Below, piece after piece: positions 1 through 7,406 of a DNA stretch of 64,000 bases. The first letter of the stretch is position 1. Each line of letters begins with the position of its first letter. The notes beneath the pieces are model-generated. The model did not search any database. It saw only the letters and a program-made list of their open reading frames with translations, and had not been told where the DNA came from. Origin of the DNA: Mesobacillus persicus (lineage in GTDB: Bacteria > Bacillota > Bacilli > Bacillales > Cytobacillaceae); contig NZ_FOBW01000014.1 in the NCBI RefSeq assembly GCF_900109925.1, positions 1-64,000 on the forward strand. The letters run 5' to 3'. The translations under genes were made by a program, and so were the position numbers.

Positions 1-2
1 AT

Positions 3-242
3 GAACTGGGTTATATCCCTTTGCATAAACAAGGTGGAGAGCTATTATTTCAAGTAATTTCAATGTGTTATGAGACCAAAAGCATCATTATTACAACCAA
101 CCTGCAGTTCGGTCAGTGGAACCACGTTTTTGGTGATCCGATTTTGACGGAGGCAGTCATTGACCGGCTGATCCACCATTCTCATCTGGTGGTATTTAAC
201 GGCGACAGTCATCGCTATAAGGAGTCATTATTACAAAACTAG
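3..242 (+). pseudogene. istB: C-terminal end of an IS21-family IstB-like ATPase, cut by the window edge
   Basis: The frame is open from the window start (ELGYIPLHKQ...) and ends at TAG 240-242, giving 79 residues of the C-terminal third of the IS21 helper ATPase. Seen: an ELGYIP segment that follows Walker B in IstB, the SIIITTNLQFGQW sensor region, and the VIDRLIHHSHLVVFNGDSHR tail. Known: IstB assists the IstA transposase of IS21 elements. The 5' part and istA lie outside the window, so I cannot tell whether the copy is intact. It marks the left edge as mobile-element territory. The family call is sure; intactness is unknown. Confidence 0.85.
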
Positions 243-325
243 CAATATCGTTGACGAGTGGTTTGAATGGATACATTTTTATCTGCCGTTTTGAACATTT
301 TTTGCTTGCCAAATACAGTCGTCAT
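239..325 (-). pseudogene. 28-residue ORF with strong RBS, probably truncated by the IS21 fragment
   Basis: On the minus strand an ATG at 325 follows AAGGAGGTGACCTGTG (spacing about 7), the best ribosome binding site in this corner. The reading frame (MTTVFGKQKMFKTADKNVSI and so on) runs only 28 codons before a TAG that overlaps the istB stop codon. A perfect RBS with such a short product beside an IS end suggests a gene whose 3' part was removed by insertion or deletion. I do not recognise the product. It could also be a real small protein. Confidence 0.35.
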
Positions 326-400
326 CACAGGTCACCTCCTTGTCTTTAGATATCGCCCTTCACTTATTAGCCAACGGGAAAGGTGGTTTGGTAACCAAAA

Positions 401-838
401 TTACAAAAAATAATTTTTAAGCTTTTCCAACACCTTTTTATGCCGTTTAACCACAGCTACATGTGAGATGTTTTCTTCCTTTGCTACTTCTCTTACTGTT
501 AAATCTTTATAATAAAGAGCCTGAATCAGCTCTTGTTCCTTTTCATTCAGTTCCGCCATCGCTTCCTGAAGGATCAGCAATGTTGCCTTGTCACAAAGAA
601 TATCTTCTATCATTTTGTCATCTTCAAAATCACCGCCTAGATCCATCAAACGATTGATTGAATCTTCCTTGCTTGGGATATATTCAACCGTTTCTTCATC
701 AGGATCAACAGCTATCCGTCCAACTTTGATATCCTGTTCGAGGTACCGTTCTCTTCTTTTCATTTTGTAATACTCCTTGTAAACTGCCTCGCTAACACAG
801 ACTTGATCCTTGCCGATTTTGATTAAAAACTCGCTCAT
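401..838 (-). CDS. Sigma-70 region 4-like HTH protein of the mobile-element type
   Basis: 145 residues. The start ATG at 838 was chosen over an upstream in-frame codon because GGGAGG lies 8 bases before it. The C-terminal half (about residues 85-145) has a region-4-like helix-turn-helix: LNEKEQELIQALYYKDLTVR followed by EVAKEENISHVAVVKRHKK. There is no region 2. Known: short sigma-like proteins of this layout are frequent in integrative and conjugative elements of Firmicutes. Inferred: regulator of a lost or remnant element, given the istB fragment next door. An alternative is a phage late regulator. I see no partner anti-sigma gene. Confidence 0.6.
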   Translation of the reverse strand: MSEFLIKIGKDQVCVSEAVYKEYYKMKRRERYLEQDIKVGRIAVDPDEETVEYIPSKEDSINRLMDLGGDFEDDKMIEDILCDKATLLILQEAMAELNEKEQELIQALYYKDLTVREVAKEENISHVAVVKRHKKVLEKLKNYFL

Positions 839-893
839 TCTCTTTTCCTCCCATGGCACGGTAGGAAGCCGTAGGGGAAAAAGAGACAAAAAA

Positions 894-955
894 ATAAGCC
901 GGACACAGAACGCCCAAACTGCATTAATTTGCAGGGCGTACTATGTCCGGCTTAT
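894..955. repeat. 62-bp nested palindrome upstream of the sigma-like gene
   Basis: TAAGCCGGACA (from 895) pairs with TGTCCGGCTTA near 945-955. Inside it CGCCC/GGGCG and CTGCA/TGCAG pair around a TTAATT loop, giving a long stem with few bulges. It lies in the 5' region of the minus-strand sigma-like gene and has no clear U-tract, so it could be a leader hairpin, an attenuator or a small palindromic element. Confidence 0.6.
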
Positions 956-960
956 AGGTA

Positions 961-1108
961 GTTCACACCACGACTCCATTGCTCGGTACCGATTATTTTT
1001 GATTGAATATGCATTCACTTGCTAGATGATCATTTCTTCTCAAAACATCAGATCATCCGGCATGGGTAATGCATATGATTCCTCGCTCGGTATTATCGTG
1101 GTATGAAC
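961..1108. repeat. Imperfect 148-bp inverted repeat
   Basis: The ends GTTCACACCACGA (961-973) and TCGTGGTATGAAC (1096-1108) match 12 of 13 in inverted orientation. Further in, ATATGCATT/AATGCATAT and GATGATC/GATCATC also pair. No ORF fills the segment. It may be a MITE-like element or a structured leader. The whole gap 839-1186 holds only this, the preceding palindrome and the terminator at 1126-1165. Confidence 0.5.
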
Positions 1109-1125
1109 TTTATGTAAAAATTAAA

Positions 1126-1165
1126 AAGGCCCAGGTATATCAGTTTCACTGATTCCCCGGACCTT
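1126..1165 (-). terminator. Intrinsic terminator of the zinc-ribbon gene
   Basis: On the minus strand AAGGTCCGGGGAATCAG pairs with CTGATATACCTGGGCCTT around GTGAAA, followed by TTTAATTTTT. It lies 22 bp after the stop of the minus-strand gene at 1187. Confidence 0.8.
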
Positions 1166-1186
1166 AAGGTAGAATTGATTTGCAAC

Positions 1187-1393
1187 TCATGGCGAATCAC
1201 TATCTCCTTTTCGTCTCGTTATTGGTTTTCCACTTACTTTTTTAAATTCACCTGTTGCCAGTTCAACTTCCCAAACCCGCTTACATCTCGCACACTTCGT
1301 TTGAACGGGGCCAGCAGCTTCATTCCCTTTATCCAGCAGCCTGTAACCACAAGCTGGACACTCAACTCGCATAATCTTAGCTTCTTTTATCAT
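1187..1393 (-). CDS. Small zinc-ribbon protein, 68 residues
   Basis: ATG at 1393 has GGGAGG 8 bases upstream, so it is preferred to the earlier in-frame codon at 1408. Two CxxC knuckles, CPAC (about residue 12) and CARC (about 34), form a probable zinc ribbon. The tail is basic (KPITRRKG). Small proteins of this shape (Com-like or KTR-like zinc proteins) occur in phages and conjugative elements, but I cannot name the family with certainty. It is single-gene, closed by its own terminator, and lies in the accessory edge between the sigma-like gene and the XRE regulator. Confidence 0.55.
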   Translation of the reverse strand: MIKEAKIMRVECPACGYRLLDKGNEAAGPVQTKCARCKRVWEVELATGEFKKVSGKPITRRKGDSDSP

Positions 1394-1555
1394 TTGTATT
1401 CCTCCCAACTGTGTTGAAGCTTTTTAATATTTATTGATGTTTCGATATTAATATTTTACACAAGAACGTATGTTCTGTATAGTGGGAATACCAATTTTTT
1501 GCCTTTCCAAATTATCATTATTCATACCATCCTTTCTGCAATTAACACATATTTT

Positions 1556-1654
1556 GTTGCATATTTGGGAAATGAAGATAAATAAAAAAGTTATATTGTT
1601 AAAAATTTCCATTATACTTCGATAGAATAATTGCGTCAATCCCAAATATGCAAC
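1556..1654. promoter_or_regulatory. Widely spaced perfect 15-bp inverted repeat, probable operator pair
   Basis: GTTGCATATTTGGGA at 1556-1570 recurs as its exact reverse complement TCCCAAATATGCAAC at 1640-1654, with 69 bp between. The right arm ends just upstream of the XRE gene promoter. The related core TTGC recurs at 1667 and 1680. Two identical half-sites about 84 bp apart, near eight helical turns, would suit a dimeric or tetrameric repressor that loops DNA. Confidence 0.55.
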
Positions 1655-1666
1655 TTATTAAAAAAG

Positions 1667-1695
1667 TTGCGTAACTTGTTGCATCGACTTATAAT
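1667..1695 (+). promoter_or_regulatory. Sigma-A type promoter of the XRE regulator with an overlapping palindrome
   Basis: TTGCGT (1667-1672), a 17-bp spacer, then TATAAT (1690-1695). The -35 box lies inside AAGTT-N4-AACTT (1664-1677), so repressor binding there would block RNA polymerase. The start codon follows about 33 bp after the -10 box. Confidence 0.7.
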
Positions 1696-1727
1696 ATTAT
1701 TGTAGTAAGAATATGGAGGGCAATTTT

Positions 1728-2408
1728 ATGAAGAGAAATGAAATGGATAAGACCGATCAAGAAATACTACGAAGACGCTTAAAGGAAAGACGTCTCTTTT
1801 TAAATATGACATATCAAGATTTGGCCGAGAAAACTGGCATCGGCAAATCTTCAATACAGCGGTATGAAACGGGAGGAATTAAAAATATTCCATATGATAA
1901 GATTTTTTCCTTATCAGAAGCATTAGAGGTAAGACCAGAATATTTTACTGATTTGACTAAAGATTATACTGGAGAATCTGCTTTTGAAGTGAAAGTGATT
2001 AAAAAAGAGGATAGATCGCAACATCTAGATTATATTAAAGAATTCGAGGAAAGAGCAATCAGATATATAACCCCAAACTTAATTTCACAGGGATATAATA
2101 TAGAACGGCACAGTCATGGCTCTGTAGGAGATATTGTTGCAACTAAGGGGAAGAAAATATGGCATATTGATTTCCTTTATACGAGAGATGTAAGTAAGTA
2201 TCCAACTGGAATGGGAATGGGGCGACAACAGCTTCTACTAAGATTTGGAAGGCTTGCTGTTTACAATAAACCGATTACAAAATATTCGATAGTTATGGAT
2301 AGACGTGAACTAGCAGAGCAATTCATACAATTTAAACCCATTCATTTAGACATTGAGACGAGCATTTTAATTTTACAGGGAACTGAATATAAAGAAATGC
2401 ATTTCTAG
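1728..2408 (+). CDS. XRE-family regulator with an uncharacterised C-terminal domain
   Basis: 226 residues. ATG 1728 is chosen because GGAGGG lies 7 bases upstream; the in-frame ATG at 1713 has no RBS. Residues about 12-70 are a lambda-repressor-type HTH (LAEKTGIGKSSIQRYETGG). The C-terminal part (about 90-226) has no LexA/S24 catalytic motifs. It contains GSVGDIVATKGKKIWHIDFL, an Asp on one strand followed by a hydrophobic beta strand carrying another Asp, which weakly resembles a nuclease-like fold. It is probably autoregulated through the sites at 1556-1677. No phage genes surround it. The DNA-binding role is secure; the function of the C-terminal domain is unknown. Confidence 0.75.
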   Translation: MKRNEMDKTDQEILRRRLKERRLFLNMTYQDLAEKTGIGKSSIQRYETGGIKNIPYDKIFSLSEALEVRPEYFTDLTKDYTGESAFEVKVIKKEDRSQHLDYIKEFEERAIRYITPNLISQGYNIERHSHGSVGDIVATKGKKIWHIDFLYTRDVSKYPTGMGMGRQQLLLRFGRLAVYNKPITKYSIVMDRRELAEQFIQFKPIHLDIETSILILQGTEYKEMHF

Positions 2409-2429
2409 AAAAAGACAAACACAAATAAC

Positions 2430-2458
2430 CCCGCCAGACCACATTTTGGTCCAGCGGG
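2430..2458. terminator. Hairpin between XRE gene and galE, probably a two-way terminator
   Basis: CCCGC and GACCA pair with TGGTC and GCGGG around CATTT. It lies between convergent genes. The flanking T-runs are weak on both sides. Confidence 0.55.
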
Positions 2459-2581
2459 ATAAAAGTATTATTCTTTATAATTTTTCTCAAATCGCCATTC
2501 GTAAAGGCACATTGCTACGTTGGGCAGTCCAACCTATTTCCCTTTCAGCTTAGAAGTATCCGCATAAGGATAACACTAAGA

Positions 2582-3571
2582 CTATTTTGATGAATAACCT
2601 TCAGGATTATTCCTATGCCAATTCCAAGCATCCTTAATTATTTTCTCTAATGAGTTAAATTCCGGCTTCCAACCTAATACTTTTTGAGCTTTATCTGATG
2701 AGGCAATTAAAACTGCCGGATCCCCCGCTCTTCTTTCTTTTAATTCAACAGGGATTGAATGCTCGGTTACTTTTCTTGCAACGTCAATTACTTCTTTTAC
2801 AGAATATCCATTTCCATTACCTAGATTGAAGATGTCACTTGAATTACCGTTTCTTAAATACTCTAATGCCAAATAATGAGCAGAGGCTAAATCCATTACA
2901 TGAATATAATCTCTTATACAAGTTCCATCTTCAGTTGGATAATCATCTCCGAAAATATATATCTTTTCCCTTTTTCCAAGCGGTACATCTAGGATAAGTG
3001 GTATTAGATGTGTTTCTGGCTCATGGTCTTCACCAATATATCCGCCTTGATGAGCTCCTGCGGCATTAAAATATCTCAAAGAAACATAATTAATTAAATA
3101 ACCTTTCTCAAACCACTTCATCATCTTTTCCATGACTAGTTTTGTTTCACCATAGGTATTTGTTGGATTGGTTTCATCTTCTTCCATAATTGGAATGTTT
3201 TTAGGCTCTCCATAGGTAGCTGCAGTCGATGAAAACACAATCTTATCGACGTTATTTTCTTTCATTACATCTAAGAGACACAACATACCGTAAACGTTGT
3301 TATGGTAATATTCATAAGGCTTGTCCATACTCTCACCAACTAGGGAGTTGGCAGCAAAGTGAATAACTGCTTCAATATTATGCTTCTTGAAGACTTTATC
3401 TAAAGCTTCTTTATCTCTTAGATCAATTTGGTAGAAATTCTCTACATCGACAGAATTTCTATGTCCACTTTGCAGATTATCAACTACAATAACCTCTTCA
3501 TGTTGATCTAAAAAATATTTTACTGAATGAGAACCTATATATCCTGCTCCGCCGGTTATTAGAATAGACAT
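2582..3571 (-). CDS. galE: UDP-glucose 4-epimerase
   Basis: 329 residues, the usual size. ATG 3571 has GGGGAGGGGAGA just upstream. The N-terminal Rossmann motif GGAGYIGSH and the SDR catalytic pair YGETK (Tyr-x3-Lys), preceded by FSSTAATYG, are all present. It interconverts UDP-Glc and UDP-Gal (or the GlcNAc forms) in the cytoplasm. It is the last gene of the capsule cluster, 45 bp after the HAD gene. Inferred role: supplies UDP-Gal or UDP-GalNAc for the repeat unit, using UDP-Glc made by GtaB of the same cluster. Confidence 0.93.
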   Translation of the reverse strand: MSILITGGAGYIGSHSVKYFLDQHEEVIVVDNLQSGHRNSVDVENFYQIDLRDKEALDKVFKKHNIEAVIHFAANSLVGESMDKPYEYYHNNVYGMLCLLDVMKENNVDKIVFSSTAATYGEPKNIPIMEEDETNPTNTYGETKLVMEKMMKWFEKGYLINYVSLRYFNAAGAHQGGYIGEDHEPETHLIPLILDVPLGKREKIYIFGDDYPTEDGTCIRDYIHVMDLASAHYLALEYLRNGNSSDIFNLGNGNGYSVKEVIDVARKVTEHSIPVELKERRAGDPAVLIASSDKAQKVLGWKPEFNSLEKIIKDAWNWHRNNPEGYSSK

Positions 3572-3616
3572 ATTCTCTCTCCCCTCCCCCAATAGGCCAC
3601 ATATAATATAACCAAA

Positions 3617-4441
3617 TTAAATTTTCTCAGCTACTTTAATTTCGGACAATTGATGATAGATTTCACCTATATGATTAAATATAAATTTTGGTTTGTATTC
3701 TGTATTATTAATATCGTCCCTTTTGGTTTCACCAGTAAGAACAACTGCTGTTGTTATACCTGCATTTATACCGCAAGCTATATCAGTATAAAGTCTATCA
3801 CCTATCATAATTGCTTCTTCTTTTTTAAATCCACTATTCTTTATAGCTAGATCCACCATGGTTGCATTAGGCTTTCCAATATAAAATGGGGTCTTGCCAG
3901 TAGCTTCTATTAACATATTACAAATAGAACCACAATCCGGAATGAAACCAAATGATGTAGGGCAAACTAAATCCGGATTTGTTGCTATGAAATCTACACC
4001 ACTATTTAGTAATTTACACGCATCTTCCAACTTTTTATATGTTAGTTCAGTGTCAAACCCGACCACCAAACAACCAATCTCTTCTTCCAACTGATCAGTT
4101 ACAATAATATTGTCTTCTATTAATTCTTCTTTAAATGACTCAGTTCCTAAAACATAAATCTTTTTTTCATTATAGTTTGCTTTTAAATATAAGGAAGTGG
4201 CTTGTGAAGAAGTTAAAAAGTTAGTTTCATCTACTGGAATTCCCAAGCTTGTTAGTTTTTCAAGGTATTCCTTGACGCTTTTTGATGAGTTATTTGTTAA
4301 GAAGACATATTTACCTTCATTTGCTTTAATATATTTTAAAAAATCTAAACTATATTCAAATAATTTGTTATCCAAGTAAATAGTTCCATCCATATCTAAT
4401 AAAAAAAGCTTTTTTCTCTCTATACTATTATAATTAATCAT
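3617..4441 (-). CDS. HAD-family phosphatase/phosphotransferase, Gtp3-like
   Basis: 274 residues. HAD motif I LLDMDGTIYLD (about 14-24) carries the nucleophile Asp. LTNNSS is motif II, IGKPN the motif III region, and MIGDRLYTDI motif IV, with a C2-type cap as in the NagD subfamily. Its start overlaps the end of the cytidylyltransferase gene by 8 bp. Known: in pneumococcal types 15A and 23F, gtp1-gtp2-gtp3 (reductase, cytidylyltransferase, phosphotransferase) make CDP-2-glycerol. Inferred: this gene is the third member of the same cassette. Alone it could be a generic sugar-phosphate phosphatase. Confidence 0.75.
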   Translation of the reverse strand: MINYNSIERKKLFLLDMDGTIYLDNKLFEYSLDFLKYIKANEGKYVFLTNNSSKSVKEYLEKLTSLGIPVDETNFLTSSQATSLYLKANYNEKKIYVLGTESFKEELIEDNIIVTDQLEEEIGCLVVGFDTELTYKKLEDACKLLNSGVDFIATNPDLVCPTSFGFIPDCGSICNMLIEATGKTPFYIGKPNATMVDLAIKNSGFKKEEAIMIGDRLYTDIACGINAGITTAVVLTGETKRDDINNTEYKPKFIFNHIGEIYHQLSEIKVAEKI

Positions 4442-5141
4442 TGAATAAAATCTCCGCTCTTCCTAAATCATCATGATTGTCAATTTCAATCCATCTTCCT
4501 TTTAAAAGGCAGGGCATAAAATTAATTTCTTTAAATACTTCATTAAGAGCTATTTCCGTCCATTGGTTTAGATCTTTTCTATTCTCGATATATTCTATAA
4601 CCTTTTCAAAGAAAATTTGCGATCCTTTTTCTGAGATTTTGTACACATCAATAGATACACCAAAAGCATCTTGTTCATCAATTATTTTACTTATCCCAAC
4701 TATTTTGTTATCGACACATGTTACTTTCATATTCTCATCATTATACAGACCTTTTTCTACAACAATGGCATTTTCATATTTTTCCAATAACAATTCTTGA
4801 ATAATCACTTCATCATAAAAAACATCTGCATTCATTAATAAAAATTTTTTATTAAGAAAGAATTCCTTCGCAAGATAAGCAGAATACATATTATTTGTTT
4901 TATCATAGTCATAATTTACTATTACTTTAACAAAGGGATATGATTCCTTTAACACATCTTGAAGTAACTGATATTTATACCCAGCTACTACTGTTATATC
5001 CTCAATCCCATTTTTCACTAAGTTATCTATCTGCTTAAACAAAATAGGAGTCCCATTAACCCCTACTAAAGATTTTGGTTTGCTATCCGTTAACGGTCTT
5101 AATCTAGTTCCTAATCCTGCTGCAAGAATAAGTGCTTTCAC
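4434..5141 (-). CDS. Nucleotidyltransferase, probable CTP:glycerol-phosphate cytidylyltransferase (Gtp2/LicC type)
   Basis: 235 residues. The signature AAGLGTRLRPLTD at residues 7-19 and KPKSL just after it bind the nucleotide and pyrophosphate. LMNADVFYD carries the metal-binding Asp, and the C-terminal EIDNHDDL is typical of LicC-like enzymes. The GTG start shares one base with the stop of the dehydrogenase upstream, so the two are translationally coupled. Position between a glycerol-type dehydrogenase and a HAD enzyme, with a LicD gene nearby, favours CDP-2-glycerol synthesis over CDP-choline. Confidence 0.75.
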   Translation of the reverse strand: MKALILAAGLGTRLRPLTDSKPKSLVGVNGTPILFKQIDNLVKNGIEDITVVAGYKYQLLQDVLKESYPFVKVIVNYDYDKTNNMYSAYLAKEFFLNKKFLLMNADVFYDEVIIQELLLEKYENAIVVEKGLYNDENMKVTCVDNKIVGISKIIDEQDAFGVSIDVYKISEKGSQIFFEKVIEYIENRKDLNQWTEIALNEVFKEINFMPCLLKGRWIEIDNHDDLGRAEILFND

Positions 5142-6193
5142 TATAATACCCCCATTATTTTATAATATATATCATCAAGATAATCCTCTGTTAAATTAAA
5201 TGTGTTAAGAATTGAAAATCTATCCGGCCTTGTAGACTGAGCTTTCATCCATGCACCAATAAATGTATCCTTTGAAATACCTAAAGCCTGCGGTGATACA
5301 TCCACTTTATACCTTTTAAGAAAATCTATAATAATATCATAACTTCGATTTTGAAAGATACAGCTGGTTATACTACCAAGTGCAACTTTCATTCCATGCG
5401 GAGCTTCAATATTATAGTATTCATCTAACGCATGACTAAATAAATGTTCAGAACCACTACAGGGCCTACTATTACCAGCAATATCCATTGCTAATCCACT
5501 CAAAACAAGTGACTGTGCTAATTGTCGAATAAAATTGTCATTCTTAAAATCCATCTCCCTTGTATAAAGAAGAATATTTAGTGCAGTGTCTGAAAGTAAA
5601 TAAGCAAAATCATTTGCATATTTTTCTTTATATTCACATTCAAGTTTCCAATCGTAAAGTGCAGTGTAATTAGAAACAGTATCTCCTATTCCCGCCATTA
5701 ATAATTGGTCTGGAGCATTTTTTATTATATCAATATCGATTAAGATTCCATCTGGAGTTTTACATCCAAAACTCTTAGCACGACCATTGATGGTCTTTAA
5801 TACAGCTATAGGTGATGCAATTCCATCATTACTTAATGTCGTTGGTATACTAATAAATTTTTTCTTACTAACGTATGATGCATATTTAGCTGTATCAAGT
5901 ACTTTCCCACCGCCAAAACCTATAATTAGATCATAATCTTCAATTGATATAATTTTAGCGGCTTCAACTGCGGTATCATAGGAGCTATCTGTAATATAAT
6001 AAGTATGAATATTACAAAATTTTTCCTGTAATACTGATAATTCTCTTGAGAACCTACTATCAGCACCCTTAGATGTAAAAAACATAATCTTCTTTTTATC
6101 AATGTCTATAAATTGTTTGCCTAAAATTAACATTAATTTCCCAAAAATATTTTTCTCTATCGTTAGAAACATAGGCAAGTTAAACGATTGCAT
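5141..6193 (-). CDS. Iron-containing (glycerol-1-phosphate dehydrogenase-like) reductase, Gtp1-like
   Basis: 350 residues. ATG 6193 follows GGGAGGTGACATA. GFGGGKVLDTAKY (about 100-112) binds NAD(P). IPTTLSNDG and the two metal-ligand regions SGSEHLFSHAL and APHGMKVALG match the group III metal-dependent alcohol dehydrogenase fold that includes sn-glycerol-1-phosphate dehydrogenase. Known relatives in pneumococcal capsule loci (Gtp1) reduce dihydroxyacetone. Inferred: first step of the phosphoglycerol donor pathway. A plain glycerol-1-phosphate dehydrogenase is the alternative. Confidence 0.75.
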   Translation of the reverse strand: MQSFNLPMFLTIEKNIFGKLMLILGKQFIDIDKKKIMFFTSKGADSRFSRELSVLQEKFCNIHTYYITDSSYDTAVEAAKIISIEDYDLIIGFGGGKVLDTAKYASYVSKKKFISIPTTLSNDGIASPIAVLKTINGRAKSFGCKTPDGILIDIDIIKNAPDQLLMAGIGDTVSNYTALYDWKLECEYKEKYANDFAYLLSDTALNILLYTREMDFKNDNFIRQLAQSLVLSGLAMDIAGNSRPCSGSEHLFSHALDEYYNIEAPHGMKVALGSITSCIFQNRSYDIIIDFLKRYKVDVSPQALGISKDTFIGAWMKAQSTRPDRFSILNTFNLTEDYLDDIYYKIMGVL

Positions 6194-6323
6194 TATGTCA
6201 CCTCCCAAGCGATTAATTTTTAAGAGAAAATAGTATGCATTAAAGATAAAGATTATATTTCAATTATCTTATAGGCTCCTAATCTCCCATTATAGTTACA
6301 ATTCAAAGAATTGAGATTTTTCT

Positions 6324-7193
6324 TTAATCAAAATGTTCAATTCCACTAAAATCTGCTAATCTCTTATTTTTAATTTCATAATCTCCAAAGTCTATTTTAA
6401 TAATTCCATGACGATTTCCCCTTTTCTCTATTGGAGGTAATTCCATAAAATTATTATATAAGTTTGTAAGATAAACCTCTGGTTCACCTGGAATTGAAAA
6501 TTGATACCCTTCAAATAGTATATTTTCTGTATTTACAGCGAGTTTTTTTGGTAAATACTCTCGATAGTTATAGGAACCCTCTAGATTAATAACATTTTCT
6601 GCATCGCCATCGTTATATTTCGTCTCGAGTTTAATTATTTCTTTTAATATATAGTTTTTACTAATAGGCATGGTGAGACTTCCCATTACTGATATTGCTA
6701 ATTGCTTAAATTTATTACTTTTATCCCAACTAGTGTAACGACACTTGCTTAACAGTAAAAACCTAAATAATTTAATTTTCTTTCTGTGTTCTTGTTGTTT
6801 ATTTTTGTCATTTGGCATATTGTCAAAAGGAAAAATATCAATAAATATACCTTTATGCGAGTTATTATTCTTTGCAATTTCTTCAACATACTGAGTACCG
6901 TTAATTCTAATTTTTGCAAAGGCAAAGCCAAAGTCGTCATCTGTAGAAGCTGTTTGTAGATAATATTTTTTATCTAATTTACTTGCACAAACTTCTATGA
7001 ACCGATTATATTCAGACCTAACCATCCCAATATCTAAATCATCATCCCAAGGTATAAAGCCAGCATGACGAATAGCTCCAAGTAACGTACCTCCAATTAA
7101 AAAATAGCTTATATCGTTTTCATCACATATTTTTTTTACTTCTAGTGCTAGATCCAGTTGACAAAGTTGTACTTTTCGTAATTCTTTATCCAT
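6324..7193 (-). CDS. LicD-family phosphotransferase
   Basis: 289 residues, starting at ATG 7193 behind AAAGGA. The LicD signature is clear: [13 protein letters not shown] (about 40-52), then PWDDDLDIG with the catalytic Asp triplet, and a later FIDIFPFDN. LicD proteins move phosphocholine or, in capsule loci, other phospho-alcohols from CDP carriers to glycans. With the three donor-synthesis genes directly downstream, the likely substrate is CDP-2-glycerol or CDP-glycerol and the acceptor the capsule repeat unit. The gene is AT-rich like its neighbours. Confidence 0.8.
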   Translation of the reverse strand: MDKELRKVQLCQLDLALEVKKICDENDISYFLIGGTLLGAIRHAGFIPWDDDLDIGMVRSEYNRFIEVCASKLDKKYYLQTASTDDDFGFAFAKIRINGTQYVEEIAKNNNSHKGIFIDIFPFDNMPNDKNKQQEHRKKIKLFRFLLLSKCRYTSWDKSNKFKQLAISVMGSLTMPISKNYILKEIIKLETKYNDGDAENVINLEGSYNYREYLPKKLAVNTENILFEGYQFSIPGEPEVYLTNLYNNFMELPPIEKRGNRHGIIKIDFGDYEIKNKRLADFSGIEHFD

Positions 7194-7406
7194 TATTAAA
7201 ATTTTCCTTTCTATTATAGTACACAAAATTTTAGCTCTTGACTCTAAAATCTGATTAGCAGAAAAATATAAGATAAAAGCTGTTATAACATTAGCTAGTA
7301 TCTTAACTATTTCTTTCCCATGATTTGTGGTTAGTATATAGCGTTCAGTAAATCGCCTAATTCGATATCAATAACAGATTTATTCCTATATTAAATAGAT
7401 AAGTCA

